This document shows, piece by piece, positions 8,139 to 17,254 of a DNA stretch of 64,000 bases (its first letter is position 1; the number at the start of each line of letters is the position of its first letter). The translations under genes and the position numbers were made by a program. Location of the stretch: contig NZ_JAGHRJ010000001.1 of NCBI RefSeq assembly GCF_017743865.1, positions 434,001 to 498,000 of the forward strand. The letters run 5' to 3'. This DNA is from Labrenzia sp. R4_2. GTDB lineage: Bacteria; Pseudomonadota; Alphaproteobacteria; Rhizobiales; Stappiaceae. Below the pieces are notes generated by a model. That model saw only the letters and a program-made list of their open reading frames with translations, searched no databases and was not told where the DNA came from.

Positions 8139-8600
8139 TCAACGAAGTTCCTTGGCCATCTGGGCCGTTTGCTGCCACCCGTCGCGTTCGTAGAGCGGTC
8201 GCGCCTGATCGGTCGCGGTCAGAACGGCATGGGTGATACCGCGCGCCCTGAAGGCGTCATCGGATGCGGCCATCAGGCGTTTGGCGATGCCCTTTCCACG
8301 GTGGGTCGGTTCGACAAAAACGTTCAGCACATACCCGCGTTGCAAGACGTCCGGGTGGAGATGGTGGGGAGGCCAGTCGATGACCATCAGCCCAACACCG
8401 CCGACAGCAACCCCGACCACTTCTGCGATAAAGCCGAAATAAGCCCCGGACTGGAGTGCGTTTTCCTGCCAGTTTCGATAGGCCGGGCTGAAGGCAGCTT
8501 TTGCTGCCTCTTGATCGCCAGCGGCCTGAAACATGTCGTGCCGGTGTCGGCAGATCAGATCGCAATCGGATGGCGCGACAGGGCGAAGAGTGACGGTCAT
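8139..8600 (-). CDS. GNAT-family N-acetyltransferase
   Basis: A 153-aa acetyl-CoA-dependent acyltransferase. The acetyl-CoA binding motif A is NVFVEPTHRGKGIAKRLM (R/Q-x-x-G-x-G/A = RGKGIA), preceded by the usual beta strands and followed by the AVLTATDQARPLYERDGW motif B. Substrate unknown. The frame could begin at TTG 8609, three codons earlier; ATG 8600 is preferred, though neither has a good ribosome-binding site. It is convergent with the CadD-like gene and 21 bp downstream of prfC. Confidence 0.88.
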   Translation of the reverse strand: MTVTLRPVAPSDCDLICRHRHDMFQAAGDQEAAKAAFSPAYRNWQENALQSGAYFGFIAEVVGVAVGGVGLMVIDWPPHHLHPDVLQRGYVLNVFVEPTHRGKGIAKRLMAASDDAFRARGITHAVLTATDQARPLYERDGWQQTAQMAKELR

Positions 8601-8621
8601 GTCAGACAAGGCTATTGTTTC

Positions 8622-10220
8622 TCAGCCCTCGTATACGATCTCGCGGGTTTCGCGGAAGGTGACATCGGAGAATTTTTCGGTGATGTGGCCCACTTCCCAG
8701 GCGTTCTTGAACAGGAAGACAGGCTTGTCGTCGCGGTCGTTGGCGATCGACATGCGGTGGCCTTCGATCATCTTCTGCAGGGTCTGGCTGTCGGTCTCGA
8801 TCCAGCGGGCGGTCGTGTAGGGAACGGCCTCAAAGCCAATTTCCGTACCGTATTCTGCGCGCAGGCGATCGACTACCACGTCGAGCTGCAGCGCGCCGAC
8901 AACGCCCACGATCCAGTTGGAACCAAGGTCCGGCTTGAAGATCTGAACAAGGCCTTCTTCGGCCAGATCCTGCAGGCCCTGGCGCATCTGTTTGACGCGC
9001 ATGGTATCGGACAGGCGCACGCGGCGCAGGATTTCCGGAGCAAACGCTGGCAGGCCGGTGACGTGGATGTTCTCGCCTTCGGTCAAGGTATCGCCAACGC
9101 GCAGCTGGCCGTGGTTCGGCACGCCAATCACGTCGCCTGGGTAGGCAAGATCGGCAATCTCACGTTCCTCGGCAAAGAAGAAGATCGGTGCGGAGACGGC
9201 GATCTGCTTGCCCGCGCGTACGTGCTTCAGCTTCATGCCGCGCTTGAAGGTGCCTGAACACAGCCGCACGAACGCGATCCGGTCGCGGTGCTTCGGATCC
9301 ATGTTCGCCTGAACCTTGAAGACAAAGCCGGTGACCTTGTCCTCGTTGGGCATGATGGTCCGCCCGCCGGTCGCCGGCTGGGAGTGCGGCGGCGGGGCGA
9401 AATCGGCGATGAAATCGAGAATTTCCTCGATGCCATAGTCGCGCAGGGCCGAGCCGAAGAACACCGGGGTCAAATGGCCTTCCAGGAAGCTTTCCTTGTC
9501 GAACTCCGCATAACCTTCCGCGCCGAGTTCGACGTTTTCGGTCAGCTCGTCCATGATCCGGTCGAAGACGGTTCCGGTGAGGGCCTCGTCGTCCAGACCG
9601 GATACGGTCTTGGTTTCCGTGTAGGGCCCGCCGCGATCGCCGCCGGAGGTATGGAACTGCTTCTTCTGCCAGTCGTAAACGCCGAAAAAGTCGGAGCCCA
9701 TGCCGACCGGCCAGGTCTGCGGCGACACATCGAGGGCGAGGGCTTCCTGAACTTCGTCGAGGATCTCCAGCGCATGCCGGCCTTCCCGGTCGATCTTGTT
9801 GACGAAGGTGATGATCGGAATGTCTCTAAGACGGCAAACCTCGAAGAGCTTGCGGGTCTGGGTCTCGATGCCCTTGGCCGCATCGATGACCATCACGGCA
9901 GCATCCACGGCGGTCAGTGTGCGGTAGGTGTCTTCGGAAAAGTCTTCGTGGCCCGGCGTGTCGAGCAGGTTGTAGATGATGCCCTTGCGCTCAAACGTCA
10001 TGACGGACGACGATACGGAGATGCCGCGTTCCTGTTCGATCTTCATCCAGTCGGAGCGGGCCCGGCGGCGTTCACCGCGCGCGCGGACCTGACCGGCGGC
10101 CCGGATCGCACCGCCCGACAAGAGGAGCTTTTCGGTGAGCGTCGTTTTACCAGCATCCGGGTGGGAAATGATCGCAAAGGTGCGCCGGGTCTGGTGTGGC
10201 GCCGCGCCGTTGGTGGCCAT
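8622..10220 (-). CDS. prfC: Peptide chain release factor 3
   Basis: RF3 is the translational GTPase that recycles RF1/RF2 from the ribosome after termination. The 532-aa product has all G motifs: SHPDAGKT (residues 19-26), the switch region QERGISVSSSV, DTPGHEDF and NKID, followed by domains II and III typical of RF3 rather than EF-G. ATG 10220 follows a TTG at 10223 and is preceded by AGGAGA. Its GNAT neighbour downstream may be co-transcribed. Confidence 0.97.
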   Translation of the reverse strand: MATNGAAPHQTRRTFAIISHPDAGKTTLTEKLLLSGGAIRAAGQVRARGERRRARSDWMKIEQERGISVSSSVMTFERKGIIYNLLDTPGHEDFSEDTYRTLTAVDAAVMVIDAAKGIETQTRKLFEVCRLRDIPIITFVNKIDREGRHALEILDEVQEALALDVSPQTWPVGMGSDFFGVYDWQKKQFHTSGGDRGGPYTETKTVSGLDDEALTGTVFDRIMDELTENVELGAEGYAEFDKESFLEGHLTPVFFGSALRDYGIEEILDFIADFAPPPHSQPATGGRTIMPNEDKVTGFVFKVQANMDPKHRDRIAFVRLCSGTFKRGMKLKHVRAGKQIAVSAPIFFFAEEREIADLAYPGDVIGVPNHGQLRVGDTLTEGENIHVTGLPAFAPEILRRVRLSDTMRVKQMRQGLQDLAEEGLVQIFKPDLGSNWIVGVVGALQLDVVVDRLRAEYGTEIGFEAVPYTTARWIETDSQTLQKMIEGHRMSIANDRDDKPVFLFKNAWEVGHITEKFSDVTFRETREIVYEG

Positions 10221-10381
10221 CAAGGTGTCTCCTGAGCAAACCGCCGGGCAAAGCCATCGTCTGGGCCGCGCATCACACCGGAGACCCGGGAGCGCAAGCC
10301 GTCACAAGAGGCCGGACGGATTGATGTTTCGTTGGCGCAAGGTTCTAGAGGGATTTGCGGCAAAACTCCAGCACAGATTAT

Positions 10382-11656
10382 TCAGGAACCGGGTGTGGCG
10401 TCTTGGACTTCTTCCTCCGAGATATTTCCCGCTTCCTGAACCATTTTCAGGCTGTTTTCTGGCACAGGAACAGACGGACTGGGGTCTTCTGGCGCCTTGA
10501 TCCGCGACAGCCTCGAGAAGGCAACTATAATCAACGCCAGGTTCGCCGCGCCGACACACGCCTGCAAAGCGTAGTCACCGATCGCAGTACTTGCGATCAT
10601 CACTGCGGTCGGTCCTACAACCGAACCAATTGAATAAAGCAGCAGCAACGTCGAGGAGACTTCGGTTGTTGTGCCGTCTGCAGCCCGATCAAACGCAAGC
10701 GCCGAGGAGACCGAATACAACGGAAAAATGGCTGCGCCGCATAAGAAAGGCGCTAGAAACGCTAACACTTGCACGGCTGAACCTTGAGCGCCGGAAAAAG
10801 CCCGTCCTTCGCCGTCTCCTATAACCGCTGCAGCAATCATGACGAGGATCGCAGGAATAGCGAGGCTAATGATCACCAAGCGGCGGTCAACTCGATCTGA
10901 CAATATGCCGACCGGCCACTGCGCAAATAGGCGCCCGCCATAAAGCAGCATGATTACAATCGCCACAAGTGAGACAGATAATCCATGGCTGGTCAGGTAA
11001 AACGGCAGGACGGAGATGATCGAGGTTGCGGAGAAGCCTGAGACAAACGCGCCGGCCCCTGCAGTCGGTGACGGAATGTTGAGAGTGATCTTGGCGCTGG
11101 TTGCGGGCGGCAAAACCGGTTGCTCTGATTTGGTAACAGCAATGACGGCAACCGCTATGTTCATGAGAGCGGCAAAATAGAGGATCAGACTTTCCGCATC
11201 AGAACCCATCCACAAGAAGACCAGCTGACTGCCAATTGATGCCAGGCCCAAAACGATGGAATAGAGCGCGATCACTTGTCCGCGGCGATCCTTGGGGGCT
11301 TCGTAGTTGATCCAGGTATCAGAGACGGCCAGGACTGTTGCAATTGCGGCGCCCATGACAAATCGCAAGGCTGCCCAGGCCAAGGTGTTGTCCAGGGCCT
11401 CAAGCCCTATGATCGTTATAGTCGCAATTGCTGCGGCAGCGGCATAAGTTCTGATCACCCCACTGCGGCGGGCAAGGTTGGGTGCTGCAAAACAGCCGAG
11501 CCCAAACCCGATCGAATAGGCCGCAGCGATAAACGAAACATCGCCCTGTGATCCGCCCCCGGTGGCGATCAGAATACCGAGCATGGTGGAAATGGCGGCA
11601 TTCGCCAGATTGACCAGAAACGACGCAACAAAGAGGGCAGACAACTGTTTTGGCAT
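10382..11656 (-). CDS. MFS transporter, YcaD-like
   Basis: A 424-aa major facilitator protein with twelve predicted helices. DTWINYEAPKDRRGQVIALYS in the central part matches the YcaD-like MFS subfamily (its usual form is ESWLN...RG), and GRLFAQWPVGILSDRVDRR is the loop 8-9 motif corresponding to motif A. The frame extends to a GTG at 11734, but ATG 11656 directly precedes the first membrane helix and is preferred; neither has a good ribosome-binding site. The C-terminal 35 residues are a Pro/Ser/Glu-rich cytoplasmic tail. Substrate unknown. Confidence 0.88.
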   Translation of the reverse strand: MPKQLSALFVASFLVNLANAAISTMLGILIATGGGSQGDVSFIAAAYSIGFGLGCFAAPNLARRSGVIRTYAAAAAIATITIIGLEALDNTLAWAALRFVMGAAIATVLAVSDTWINYEAPKDRRGQVIALYSIVLGLASIGSQLVFLWMGSDAESLILYFAALMNIAVAVIAVTKSEQPVLPPATSAKITLNIPSPTAGAGAFVSGFSATSIISVLPFYLTSHGLSVSLVAIVIMLLYGGRLFAQWPVGILSDRVDRRLVIISLAIPAILVMIAAAVIGDGEGRAFSGAQGSAVQVLAFLAPFLCGAAIFPLYSVSSALAFDRAADGTTTEVSSTLLLLYSIGSVVGPTAVMIASTAIGDYALQACVGAANLALIIVAFSRLSRIKAPEDPSPSVPVPENSLKMVQEAGNISEEEVQDATPGS

Positions 11657-11785
11657 TTTTTGGAACTTATTTTTGTTTGACCTGACGGTTCGTTGCTCCG
11701 GTCGCGACAAAACTCCGTTTTGGATAGACAGCACACAAGACTTACAATGAATGACTGAGCCGTGTCACCGAAGGCCGTCTGATCT

Positions 11786-12385
11786 TTGTTCTCAAGCCAT
11801 TTTGAACTGGACTTAAAATTGAAAAAACCTTTGTCAAACCGCGCTTGCCTGATCACCGGTGTCCTCATGATTGCTTCGACTGCCGCGATCCTGCTCTTCA
11901 TGGGCCGTATCCCGATCTGTGAGTGCGGATACGTGCGGTTCTGGACGCCGGCGAGCGATGTAGCGGGGTCGTCGCAGCATATTGCTGACTGGTACACCTT
12001 CAGCCATATCATTCACGGCTTCTTGTTTTATTGGCTGCTGTGGGCGCTGTTCAAGCAAAGATCCGTTGGAGAACGCGCGCTCGGCGCGATCTTCATCGAG
12101 GCGGCCTGGGAAGTGGCGGAAAACAGCCCCTGGATTATCGATCGATACCGGGAGGCAACGATCGCCGTCGGGTATACCGGCGACAGCGCTCTGAATTCCG
12201 TTTTTGATATTCTCTGGATGCTCGCCGGTTTCTATTTCGCCTGGCGGATGCCGGTCTGGGTCACGGTCGTGGTCGGCATCGTCTTTGAGATTCTGGCGCT
12301 CTGGGTGATCCGGGACAATCTCACCTTGAACGTTCTGATGCTCGTTTATCCCGTGGATGCCATCAAGGTTTGGCAAGCGGGTTGA
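11786..12385 (+). CDS. DUF2585 / UPF0314 membrane protein
   Basis: A conserved membrane protein of up to 199 aa. The block GRIPICECGYVRFW, followed by SSQHIADWYTFSHIIHGFLFYWLLW, is the signature of the UPF0314/DUF2585 family, largely confined to alphaproteobacteria and of unknown function. Four helices are visible. Start is uncertain: the frame opens at TTG 11786, with further TTGs at 11819 and 11831 closer to the family's usual N-terminus. It is followed by the convergent HxlR gene after 15 bp. Confidence 0.85.
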   Translation: MFSSHFELDLKLKKPLSNRACLITGVLMIASTAAILLFMGRIPICECGYVRFWTPASDVAGSSQHIADWYTFSHIIHGFLFYWLLWALFKQRSVGERALGAIFIEAAWEVAENSPWIIDRYREATIAVGYTGDSALNSVFDILWMLAGFYFAWRMPVWVTVVVGIVFEILALWVIRDNLTLNVLMLVYPVDAIKVWQAG

Positions 12386-12400
12386 TTTTGCGCTCGGGCG

Positions 12401-12742
12401 TCAGCTCTCAGCCTGACGCTGTTCCAGATAGGAGCGGGACCAGTCTTCGAGTTGATCGAGAATTGGCTTCAAGGCTTCTCCGTGAGCACTGAGACTGTAC
12501 TCCACCTTTGGCGGGATTTGTGGATACACTTTCCGCACAATGATTTTGTGATCTTCCAGTTCTCTCAATTGCTTGGTCAACATTCGCTGAGAAATGTCCG
12601 GGATTATGCGGTGCAGCTCGTTGAACCGCATCGTCTTGCGGCAAATACACCACAAGATCATCCCTTTCCATTTTCCGCCAATCAATCCAAGGGCGGTTTC
12701 AGTCGGGCAAAACAGCGGATCAATTTGTTGGTTATGAGCCAT
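12401..12742 (-). CDS. HxlR-family regulator
   Basis: A 113-aa winged-helix regulator. LGLIGGKWKGMILWCICRKTMRF, RMLTKQLRELEDHKII and the wing KVEYSLSAHGEAL are diagnostic of HxlR. Cys12 (PLFCPTE) sits at the position that senses electrophiles or oxidants in YodB/HypR/QorR-type members, a recalled parallel. It diverges from an Old Yellow Enzyme gene, the classic target of such regulators, so an electrophile-inducible switch is likely. Confidence 0.92.
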   Translation of the reverse strand: MAHNQQIDPLFCPTETALGLIGGKWKGMILWCICRKTMRFNELHRIIPDISQRMLTKQLRELEDHKIIVRKVYPQIPPKVEYSLSAHGEALKPILDQLEDWSRSYLEQRQAES

Positions 12743-12757
12743 CGGAAAGCCTATTAG

Positions 12758-12774
12758 TTACTTTTTTGTATGTA
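12758..12774. promoter_or_regulatory. Candidate HxlR operator before the OYE gene
   Basis: The sequence TTACTTTTTTGTATGTA, in the HxlR/OYE divergent gap, resembles the TAC-T/A-TTTGTAGTA core I recall for YodB/QorR-type HxlR regulators. Symmetry is imperfect, so this is a guess based on position and similarity. Confidence 0.35.
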
Positions 12775-12854
12775 TAAGCAAAAATAGTGCGTACTTGTCA
12801 AAAGATAATGTGAAATTTAACTGTCGTGCACTTCCTCAACAAAGGGCACTTCAG

Positions 12855-13979
12855 ATGACACATACCTTTCCGGTTATTCAAGAAAAGACAATTAAAACAA
12901 GCACTTTTTCCAATCGTTACGTTCTGGCGCCAATGTCACGTGCCAGCGCCGGCGCAGACGGTGTGCCAACGGAGAACATGGCGGAATACTATGCCGGTTT
13001 TGCCCGGGGAGGTTACGGCCTTATCATTACGGAAGGGGTCTTCACCGATGAAAAATGGGCGCAGTGTTATTCCGGTCAGCCGGGGCTTGTGAACGATGTT
13101 CAGGAGATGGGGTGGCAACGGGTCGTCCAGGCAATCAAGGCTGAGGGCGGGAAGGTCATCCTGCAGCTCATTCATGCTGGCGCCGTCTCTCAACATGTCA
13201 TGGAGCCAGTCGCACCGTCTCCGGTCCGGCCAGCCGGGTCCATGCTGCAGGGCTATGGTCACCGTCAGGGGGGCTACGATGTGCCAGACGAACTGAGCCT
13301 CGCCCAGATCGAGATCATCAAGCGCGGGTTTTGCCAGGCCGCCCTGCGGGCAGAGGCTGCAGGCTTCGATGGCGTCGAGATCCACTGTGCAAACGGGTAT
13401 CTGCTCGATCAATTCCTGACAGCAGAAACGAACCTTCGTCAGGATCAATATGGCGGCACGTTGGAGAACAGGATCCGGCTGACACAGGAGATCATCCGGG
13501 AGGCACAGGGCGCCACAAAATCAGACTTCATTGTCGGGGTTCGGTTATCCCAGGCCAAGGCAAACATCCAAGACTACTTCTGGCCAAACGGATTGGCAGA
13601 CGCGAAGGTCATATTTCAGGCGGTTGCGGACGCGGGCGCCGATTTCATTCACCTTGCGAGCGAAAAAGAAGGCTATGCCGTGCACAGCTACACAGAAGCC
13701 GGGGAAAACCTGACAGCCTACGCTCGGGATCTGACTGATCTGCCCGTGATCGCCAATGGTGGACTTCATGTCATTGCGGATGCCAATGAGCTTATTGCTT
13801 CCGGCAAAGCTGATTTCGTCTCTATCGGCAAAACGGCGATGCTCAACCCCGACCTACCCAAGCGGGTCGCGGAAGGCCGAGAATTACAAGAGTTTACATT
13901 CGATATGTTCAAGTACGGTGTGACGATCGAGGCGCAGCAGCAATGGGAAGAAGAGCAGGCGGCCTTCGGACCCACGTGA
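12855..13979 (+). CDS. NADH:flavin oxidoreductase, Old Yellow Enzyme family
   Basis: A 374-aa FMN-dependent ene-reductase with a TIM-barrel fold; such enzymes reduce activated C=C bonds or nitro compounds. Visible motifs are the N-terminal NRYVLAPMSRA, the substrate-binding HCANGYLLDQFL with ETNLRQDQYGGTLENR, and the C-terminal FMN-binding VIANGGLH and DFVSIGKTAMLNPDLP. The catalytic His-Asn pair H-x-A-N is present. The frame opens at 12795, but ATG 12855 fits the family N-terminus. The divergent HxlR regulator probably controls it. Confidence 0.93.
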   Translation: MTHTFPVIQEKTIKTSTFSNRYVLAPMSRASAGADGVPTENMAEYYAGFARGGYGLIITEGVFTDEKWAQCYSGQPGLVNDVQEMGWQRVVQAIKAEGGKVILQLIHAGAVSQHVMEPVAPSPVRPAGSMLQGYGHRQGGYDVPDELSLAQIEIIKRGFCQAALRAEAAGFDGVEIHCANGYLLDQFLTAETNLRQDQYGGTLENRIRLTQEIIREAQGATKSDFIVGVRLSQAKANIQDYFWPNGLADAKVIFQAVADAGADFIHLASEKEGYAVHSYTEAGENLTAYARDLTDLPVIANGGLHVIADANELIASGKADFVSIGKTAMLNPDLPKRVAEGRELQEFTFDMFKYGVTIEAQQQWEEEQAAFGPT

Positions 13980-14035
13980 TCGATTTCAATCTCGAAAACT
14001 CAACCAATTTTTTGAAAATGCATAGGAATTAATTT

Positions 14036-14078
14036 GCCGCGGTGGTCCAGGTGCGGGTGGATGCTGGACCACCGCGGC
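14036..14078. terminator. Strong hairpin between convergent OYE and di-haem genes
   Basis: A perfect 15-bp inverted repeat (14036-14050 and 14064-14078, arms GCCGCGGTGGTCCAG and its complement) encloses a 13-nt loop. It lies between convergent stops. There is only a short T run after it on either strand, so it may be a bidirectional or partly Rho-dependent terminator. Confidence 0.65.
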
Positions 14079-14126
14079 AGTTTCACGCTGCCATCAAGAA
14101 GTGGCAAACCCTTCTGTTTCGGGGCA

Positions 14127-15755
14127 TCAGGGTTTTACGGGCGGAAGGACGGTGACCAGGCGGGCAGTCCTGGTGCTGGTGTCCTCAGATGCCGCTCCTT
14201 GTGAGGCCGCAGCGTGATTTTCTTCGTCCTCTTCCTCCGGGTCGAGGTCGATGATGATCAGGTTTTCCAAAAAGGCGATGATGGCTGCGCGATCCTTGTC
14301 GCCAAGCGCCTCATAGGCAAGACGGCTGGCTTCGGCTTCACCGCCATGGGCCCGGATCGCTTCATCCAATGTCGTCGCGTTGCCATCGTGCAGCCAGGGG
14401 CCGGTCGAACCGACACCGGCAAGCGATGCCGTCGGCCAGACGGACGCACCAAATCCGTGCACGTCCACCGGATCGGCGAGGTCTTCGCCCATCTCGTGCC
14501 GTTTGAAGTCAGAGTACCAGGAGACAAGCGCCCCGCCGTCGCCGGCCTTCGGAAAGGCCCCAAGGTTCAGCGTTTCGCCCTTGGCGGTCACAACATGGTT
14601 GTTGGGGCTGTCTTCTGTGAGGTCGAACCAGATTGGTGCATGACCATCAAGACCGCTGTCGATCGCCTTCTGGCCGGAGGGGAAAATATCTTCCCGGAAA
14701 CCGGCCTGCAAACTCGGCTCGGAAAAGATCGGTGTCGAGATCTTGAGCGTCGGCACATGACAGGTGGTGCACCGGGCTTCGGTCATCAAACGTTCGCCGC
14801 GCTCGATCTCCAAAACCTCCCCGGCTGTCAGCTCCATCAATCCGTGTTTGGCAAGTTCGAGCTTCGAGGTCGGGCGCTCCAAGGCGGCCATATAGATGGA
14901 CAAGGCGGTCAGGTCGCCGACGGACAGCTCTCCGGTCACGCCATCATGGTCGCCGTCATGGTTGCCCACCAGTTCATCTGCCTGCATGCCGAGCTCATTA
15001 TGGGCGGCGTGGCGGGTGAAGGCTCTCAAGGTAGCGTGTGAGCCCTTCCAGCCGAACATGCGGACAACGAGGTCTTCGTCCACGCCCTCAATGCCTGACC
15101 GGTCGTAGTCGGCAATGCAGATCCCAGTGAGCGGATCTTTCTCAGGCGTTGCAGAGAGTGTGCCGAAGCTGATGGTCTTTGCTGTCAGATCGACCGAGGC
15201 ATCTTGGCCCAAGGTGCAGACTTCCTTTTGAAGCAGCTCCTCCTGGGCAAGGAGTTCTGCGGTCATTTCTTCTGCAATCCGCTGCACCGCGCCAAGCGCG
15301 AAGAGATGCGGTGTGTTCCGGTGCAGATACTTGGACGGGTCGCCCGTATGCAGCGGATCAACGATCCCGTTCAGCGGGTTTGGACCGGCCCCATTGGCAT
15401 AAGGCGCTGAATGGCAGGAGATACAGGATTGGGCGACCGGGCCGGCTTCGCGCTCCGGCAGATGCGTGGTCCACTCGCCGAAAAGTTCCAGATCTGCCCG
15501 CGGCATGCGGGTAAACATCTTGCCGTCCTGGCTGACCTTGGCCCCGACCCCGCGCTTTGCCGTGAATGTCGCCTCGGTCAGTTCATCACCGGCCTCAAAC
15601 GCTTCTATGAAAGCGGCCTTCGGGTCTTTGAGGGCAGACGCATTCAAGTCTTCCTGACTGACTTTCGGCGGCTCTTCTGCAGTCGCTGCAGTAATACACA
15701 AAAGACCCGCAAGGCCGAGCGGAGCCGCTCGGCGCAAAGACTTGCGCACAGACAT
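14127..15755 (-). CDS. Exported di-haem oxidoreductase (DHOR/DUF1111)
   Basis: A 542-aa periplasmic protein with a Sec signal peptide (cleavage near ATA|EEPP, residue 26). Two c-type haem motifs are present: CISCH (C111, C114, H115) and CTTCH (C329, C332, H333). The arrangement matches the putative thiol oxidoreductase/di-haem peroxidase-like DHOR family, related to MauG/CcpA by the C-terminal haem domain. Start ATG 15755 has GAGGGAGA upstream. A His/Asp-rich stretch (HDGDHDG, about 266-272) looks like a metal-binding loop. It lies downstream of the Rieske gene on the same strand after 252 bp. Confidence 0.85.
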   Translation of the reverse strand: MSVRKSLRRAAPLGLAGLLCITAATAEEPPKVSQEDLNASALKDPKAAFIEAFEAGDELTEATFTAKRGVGAKVSQDGKMFTRMPRADLELFGEWTTHLPEREAGPVAQSCISCHSAPYANGAGPNPLNGIVDPLHTGDPSKYLHRNTPHLFALGAVQRIAEEMTAELLAQEELLQKEVCTLGQDASVDLTAKTISFGTLSATPEKDPLTGICIADYDRSGIEGVDEDLVVRMFGWKGSHATLRAFTRHAAHNELGMQADELVGNHDGDHDGVTGELSVGDLTALSIYMAALERPTSKLELAKHGLMELTAGEVLEIERGERLMTEARCTTCHVPTLKISTPIFSEPSLQAGFREDIFPSGQKAIDSGLDGHAPIWFDLTEDSPNNHVVTAKGETLNLGAFPKAGDGGALVSWYSDFKRHEMGEDLADPVDVHGFGASVWPTASLAGVGSTGPWLHDGNATTLDEAIRAHGGEAEASRLAYEALGDKDRAAIIAFLENLIIIDLDPEEEDEENHAAASQGAASEDTSTRTARLVTVLPPVKP

Positions 15756-16007
15756 TGATCTTCTCCCTCTGGATCACAATGTCTTGAGCTTGGCACAGCT
15801 AATTGTGGCGTGTTTGGCAGTTTTTGCCACAATTACATTTATTCGAGATTTAGAACATTAAATTTTATTTACGGGAATAAGGAAGTTTGTTGTGTGTTGT
15901 ATAACTTCTTTGGATTTGTTTTGAGGTGTCCAGCATAGATCACCAAAGAGAGTGTCATCGGACTGCAGGGTAGATAACGGAATGCGGCAGCCAAAGTGGC
16001 TGTAGGC

Positions 16008-17156
16008 TCAATTTGCCAGTATTTCCTCGACAACGAGATTGAACCGGTTGAGCGCGCCCTCATAACGTCCGAAGAGATGGCTTGGATTGCCTTTTGAGGC
16101 AAAGCCGGACTGGATCTCCTCACCAAGTTCGAAATCCTCCTTGAGGGCCGTGGTTGTGATCAGCTGGTTCTTTGCCCATCGTTCGCGCATCTCTTCCGTG
16201 TCCGGGTAGGATTTCGGTGCCAGCGTTACGATCCGCACCCGGGTCTGGTCTGTAGCAACCGGCTCATAGTGAAACCACATCACGTGGTCTTGCTGAACCA
16301 GCAGCTGGCTGTTGGTCACCAGCGTATAGAGCAGGTTGGCATCGCGCCGGATTTCCCAGTCAGCTTCCGGTATTTGGGTGAGGTCAGGCATCGAGATGCG
16401 CGGCAGAACCGATCTGATGTGCCGACCAAACAGGCGGTAGGTTAAGAGATTGTCCGTGAAATAGGGGCCGATCGTATTCTTGTGCGCCACGCGAAAGTGG
16501 TAGGCTTCCAGGCCGCCTTCGACCAGCACTTTCCAATTCGCCTTGATTTCGAGTGTTTCCGCGACGGCGACCTTGTGATCTGCCATGCCCAGCCATTTGA
16601 AGTCTGTCGCAATTTCCCCCAGCCAGGTATCGATATCGGGCATGTCCCCCGCATCCGGATTGGCGATAATCCAGATGAACCCATGAGCTTCGGCAACGGG
16701 CAGGCGCCTCAGGCCGCGTTCTGCGCGCGGCAAATCCGGAAAGCCCTGTTTCTCATGCGGCACACCGCGCAAGGCCCCGTCATTGCTCCAACTCCAGGCG
16801 TGATAGGGGCAGGTGAAGATGCGCTTGCAGCCGCTCTCCTCCCGAACCAGTTTTGCGCCGCGGTGTCGGCAGACGTTCAAGAAGGCATTGACCTTGCCGC
16901 CACCGTCCCGGACCAGCAAAACCGGCAGATCGAGAAACTCTTTGGTCAAAAAGGCTTGCGGCCCTTCGAGCTCGGAGGAGTGCGCGACAATCATCGGGTG
17001 CCGGCGGAATAGGGCAGACCGCTCCCGCTCAAACCGTTCAGGGCTGGCGTATCGTGAGATGGGCGAGTGGGCGATGGTTTCATCCAGATAGGCGGATTTT
17101 TGTTCCGCCAATCCGATGATTTCCTTGATCAGGCTGATTTCTGTCGTCCGATCCAT
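16008..17156 (-). CDS. Rieske non-haem iron oxygenase, alpha subunit
   Basis: A 382-aa ring-hydroxylating-type oxygenase. The N-terminal Rieske [2Fe-2S] ligands are C96, H98, C116 and H119 (CRHRG ... CPYHAW). The catalytic mononuclear iron site is formed by H220 and H225 (EAYHFRVAH), with a carboxylate in KEDFELGEE, probably D341. No reductase, ferredoxin or beta subunit lies nearby, so electrons must come from elsewhere. Substrate is not readable; the family includes aromatic, quaternary-amine and sterol oxygenases. ATG 17156 has GGGAG upstream. It diverges from a TetR gene across two matching palindromes. Confidence 0.92.
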   Translation of the reverse strand: MDRTTEISLIKEIIGLAEQKSAYLDETIAHSPISRYASPERFERERSALFRRHPMIVAHSSELEGPQAFLTKEFLDLPVLLVRDGGGKVNAFLNVCRHRGAKLVREESGCKRIFTCPYHAWSWSNDGALRGVPHEKQGFPDLPRAERGLRRLPVAEAHGFIWIIANPDAGDMPDIDTWLGEIATDFKWLGMADHKVAVAETLEIKANWKVLVEGGLEAYHFRVAHKNTIGPYFTDNLLTYRLFGRHIRSVLPRISMPDLTQIPEADWEIRRDANLLYTLVTNSQLLVQQDHVMWFHYEPVATDQTRVRIVTLAPKSYPDTEEMRERWAKNQLITTTALKEDFELGEEIQSGFASKGNPSHLFGRYEGALNRFNLVVEEILAN

Positions 17157-17175
17157 CGCGCGTCTCCCTTCAGCG

Positions 17176-17212
17176 ACTTACCGATTGGTAAGTTAACTTA
17201 CCACTTGGTAAG
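17176..17212. promoter_or_regulatory. Tandem TetR operators (2 x CTTACC-N4-GGTAAG)
   Basis: Two 16-bp palindromes, CTTACC-GATT-GGTAAG at 17177-17192 and CTTACC-ACTT-GGTAAG at 17197-17212, are separated by TTAA, putting their centres 20 bp (about two helical turns) apart. The first extends to 18 bp. They fill the gap between the divergent Rieske and TetR genes and are the clear candidate binding sites of the TetR protein. Confidence 0.85.
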
Positions 17213-17254
17213 CAGTCAAGCAGGCGTTATAGGAAAGAGCAAAGGACAAAGCAG

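Noticed and set aside
12398-12419. Inverted repeat GCGTCAG-N8-CTGACGC between the DUF2585 and HxlR genes
   Set aside because: It overlaps the end of the HxlR coding region and lacks a T run; too weak to call a terminator.
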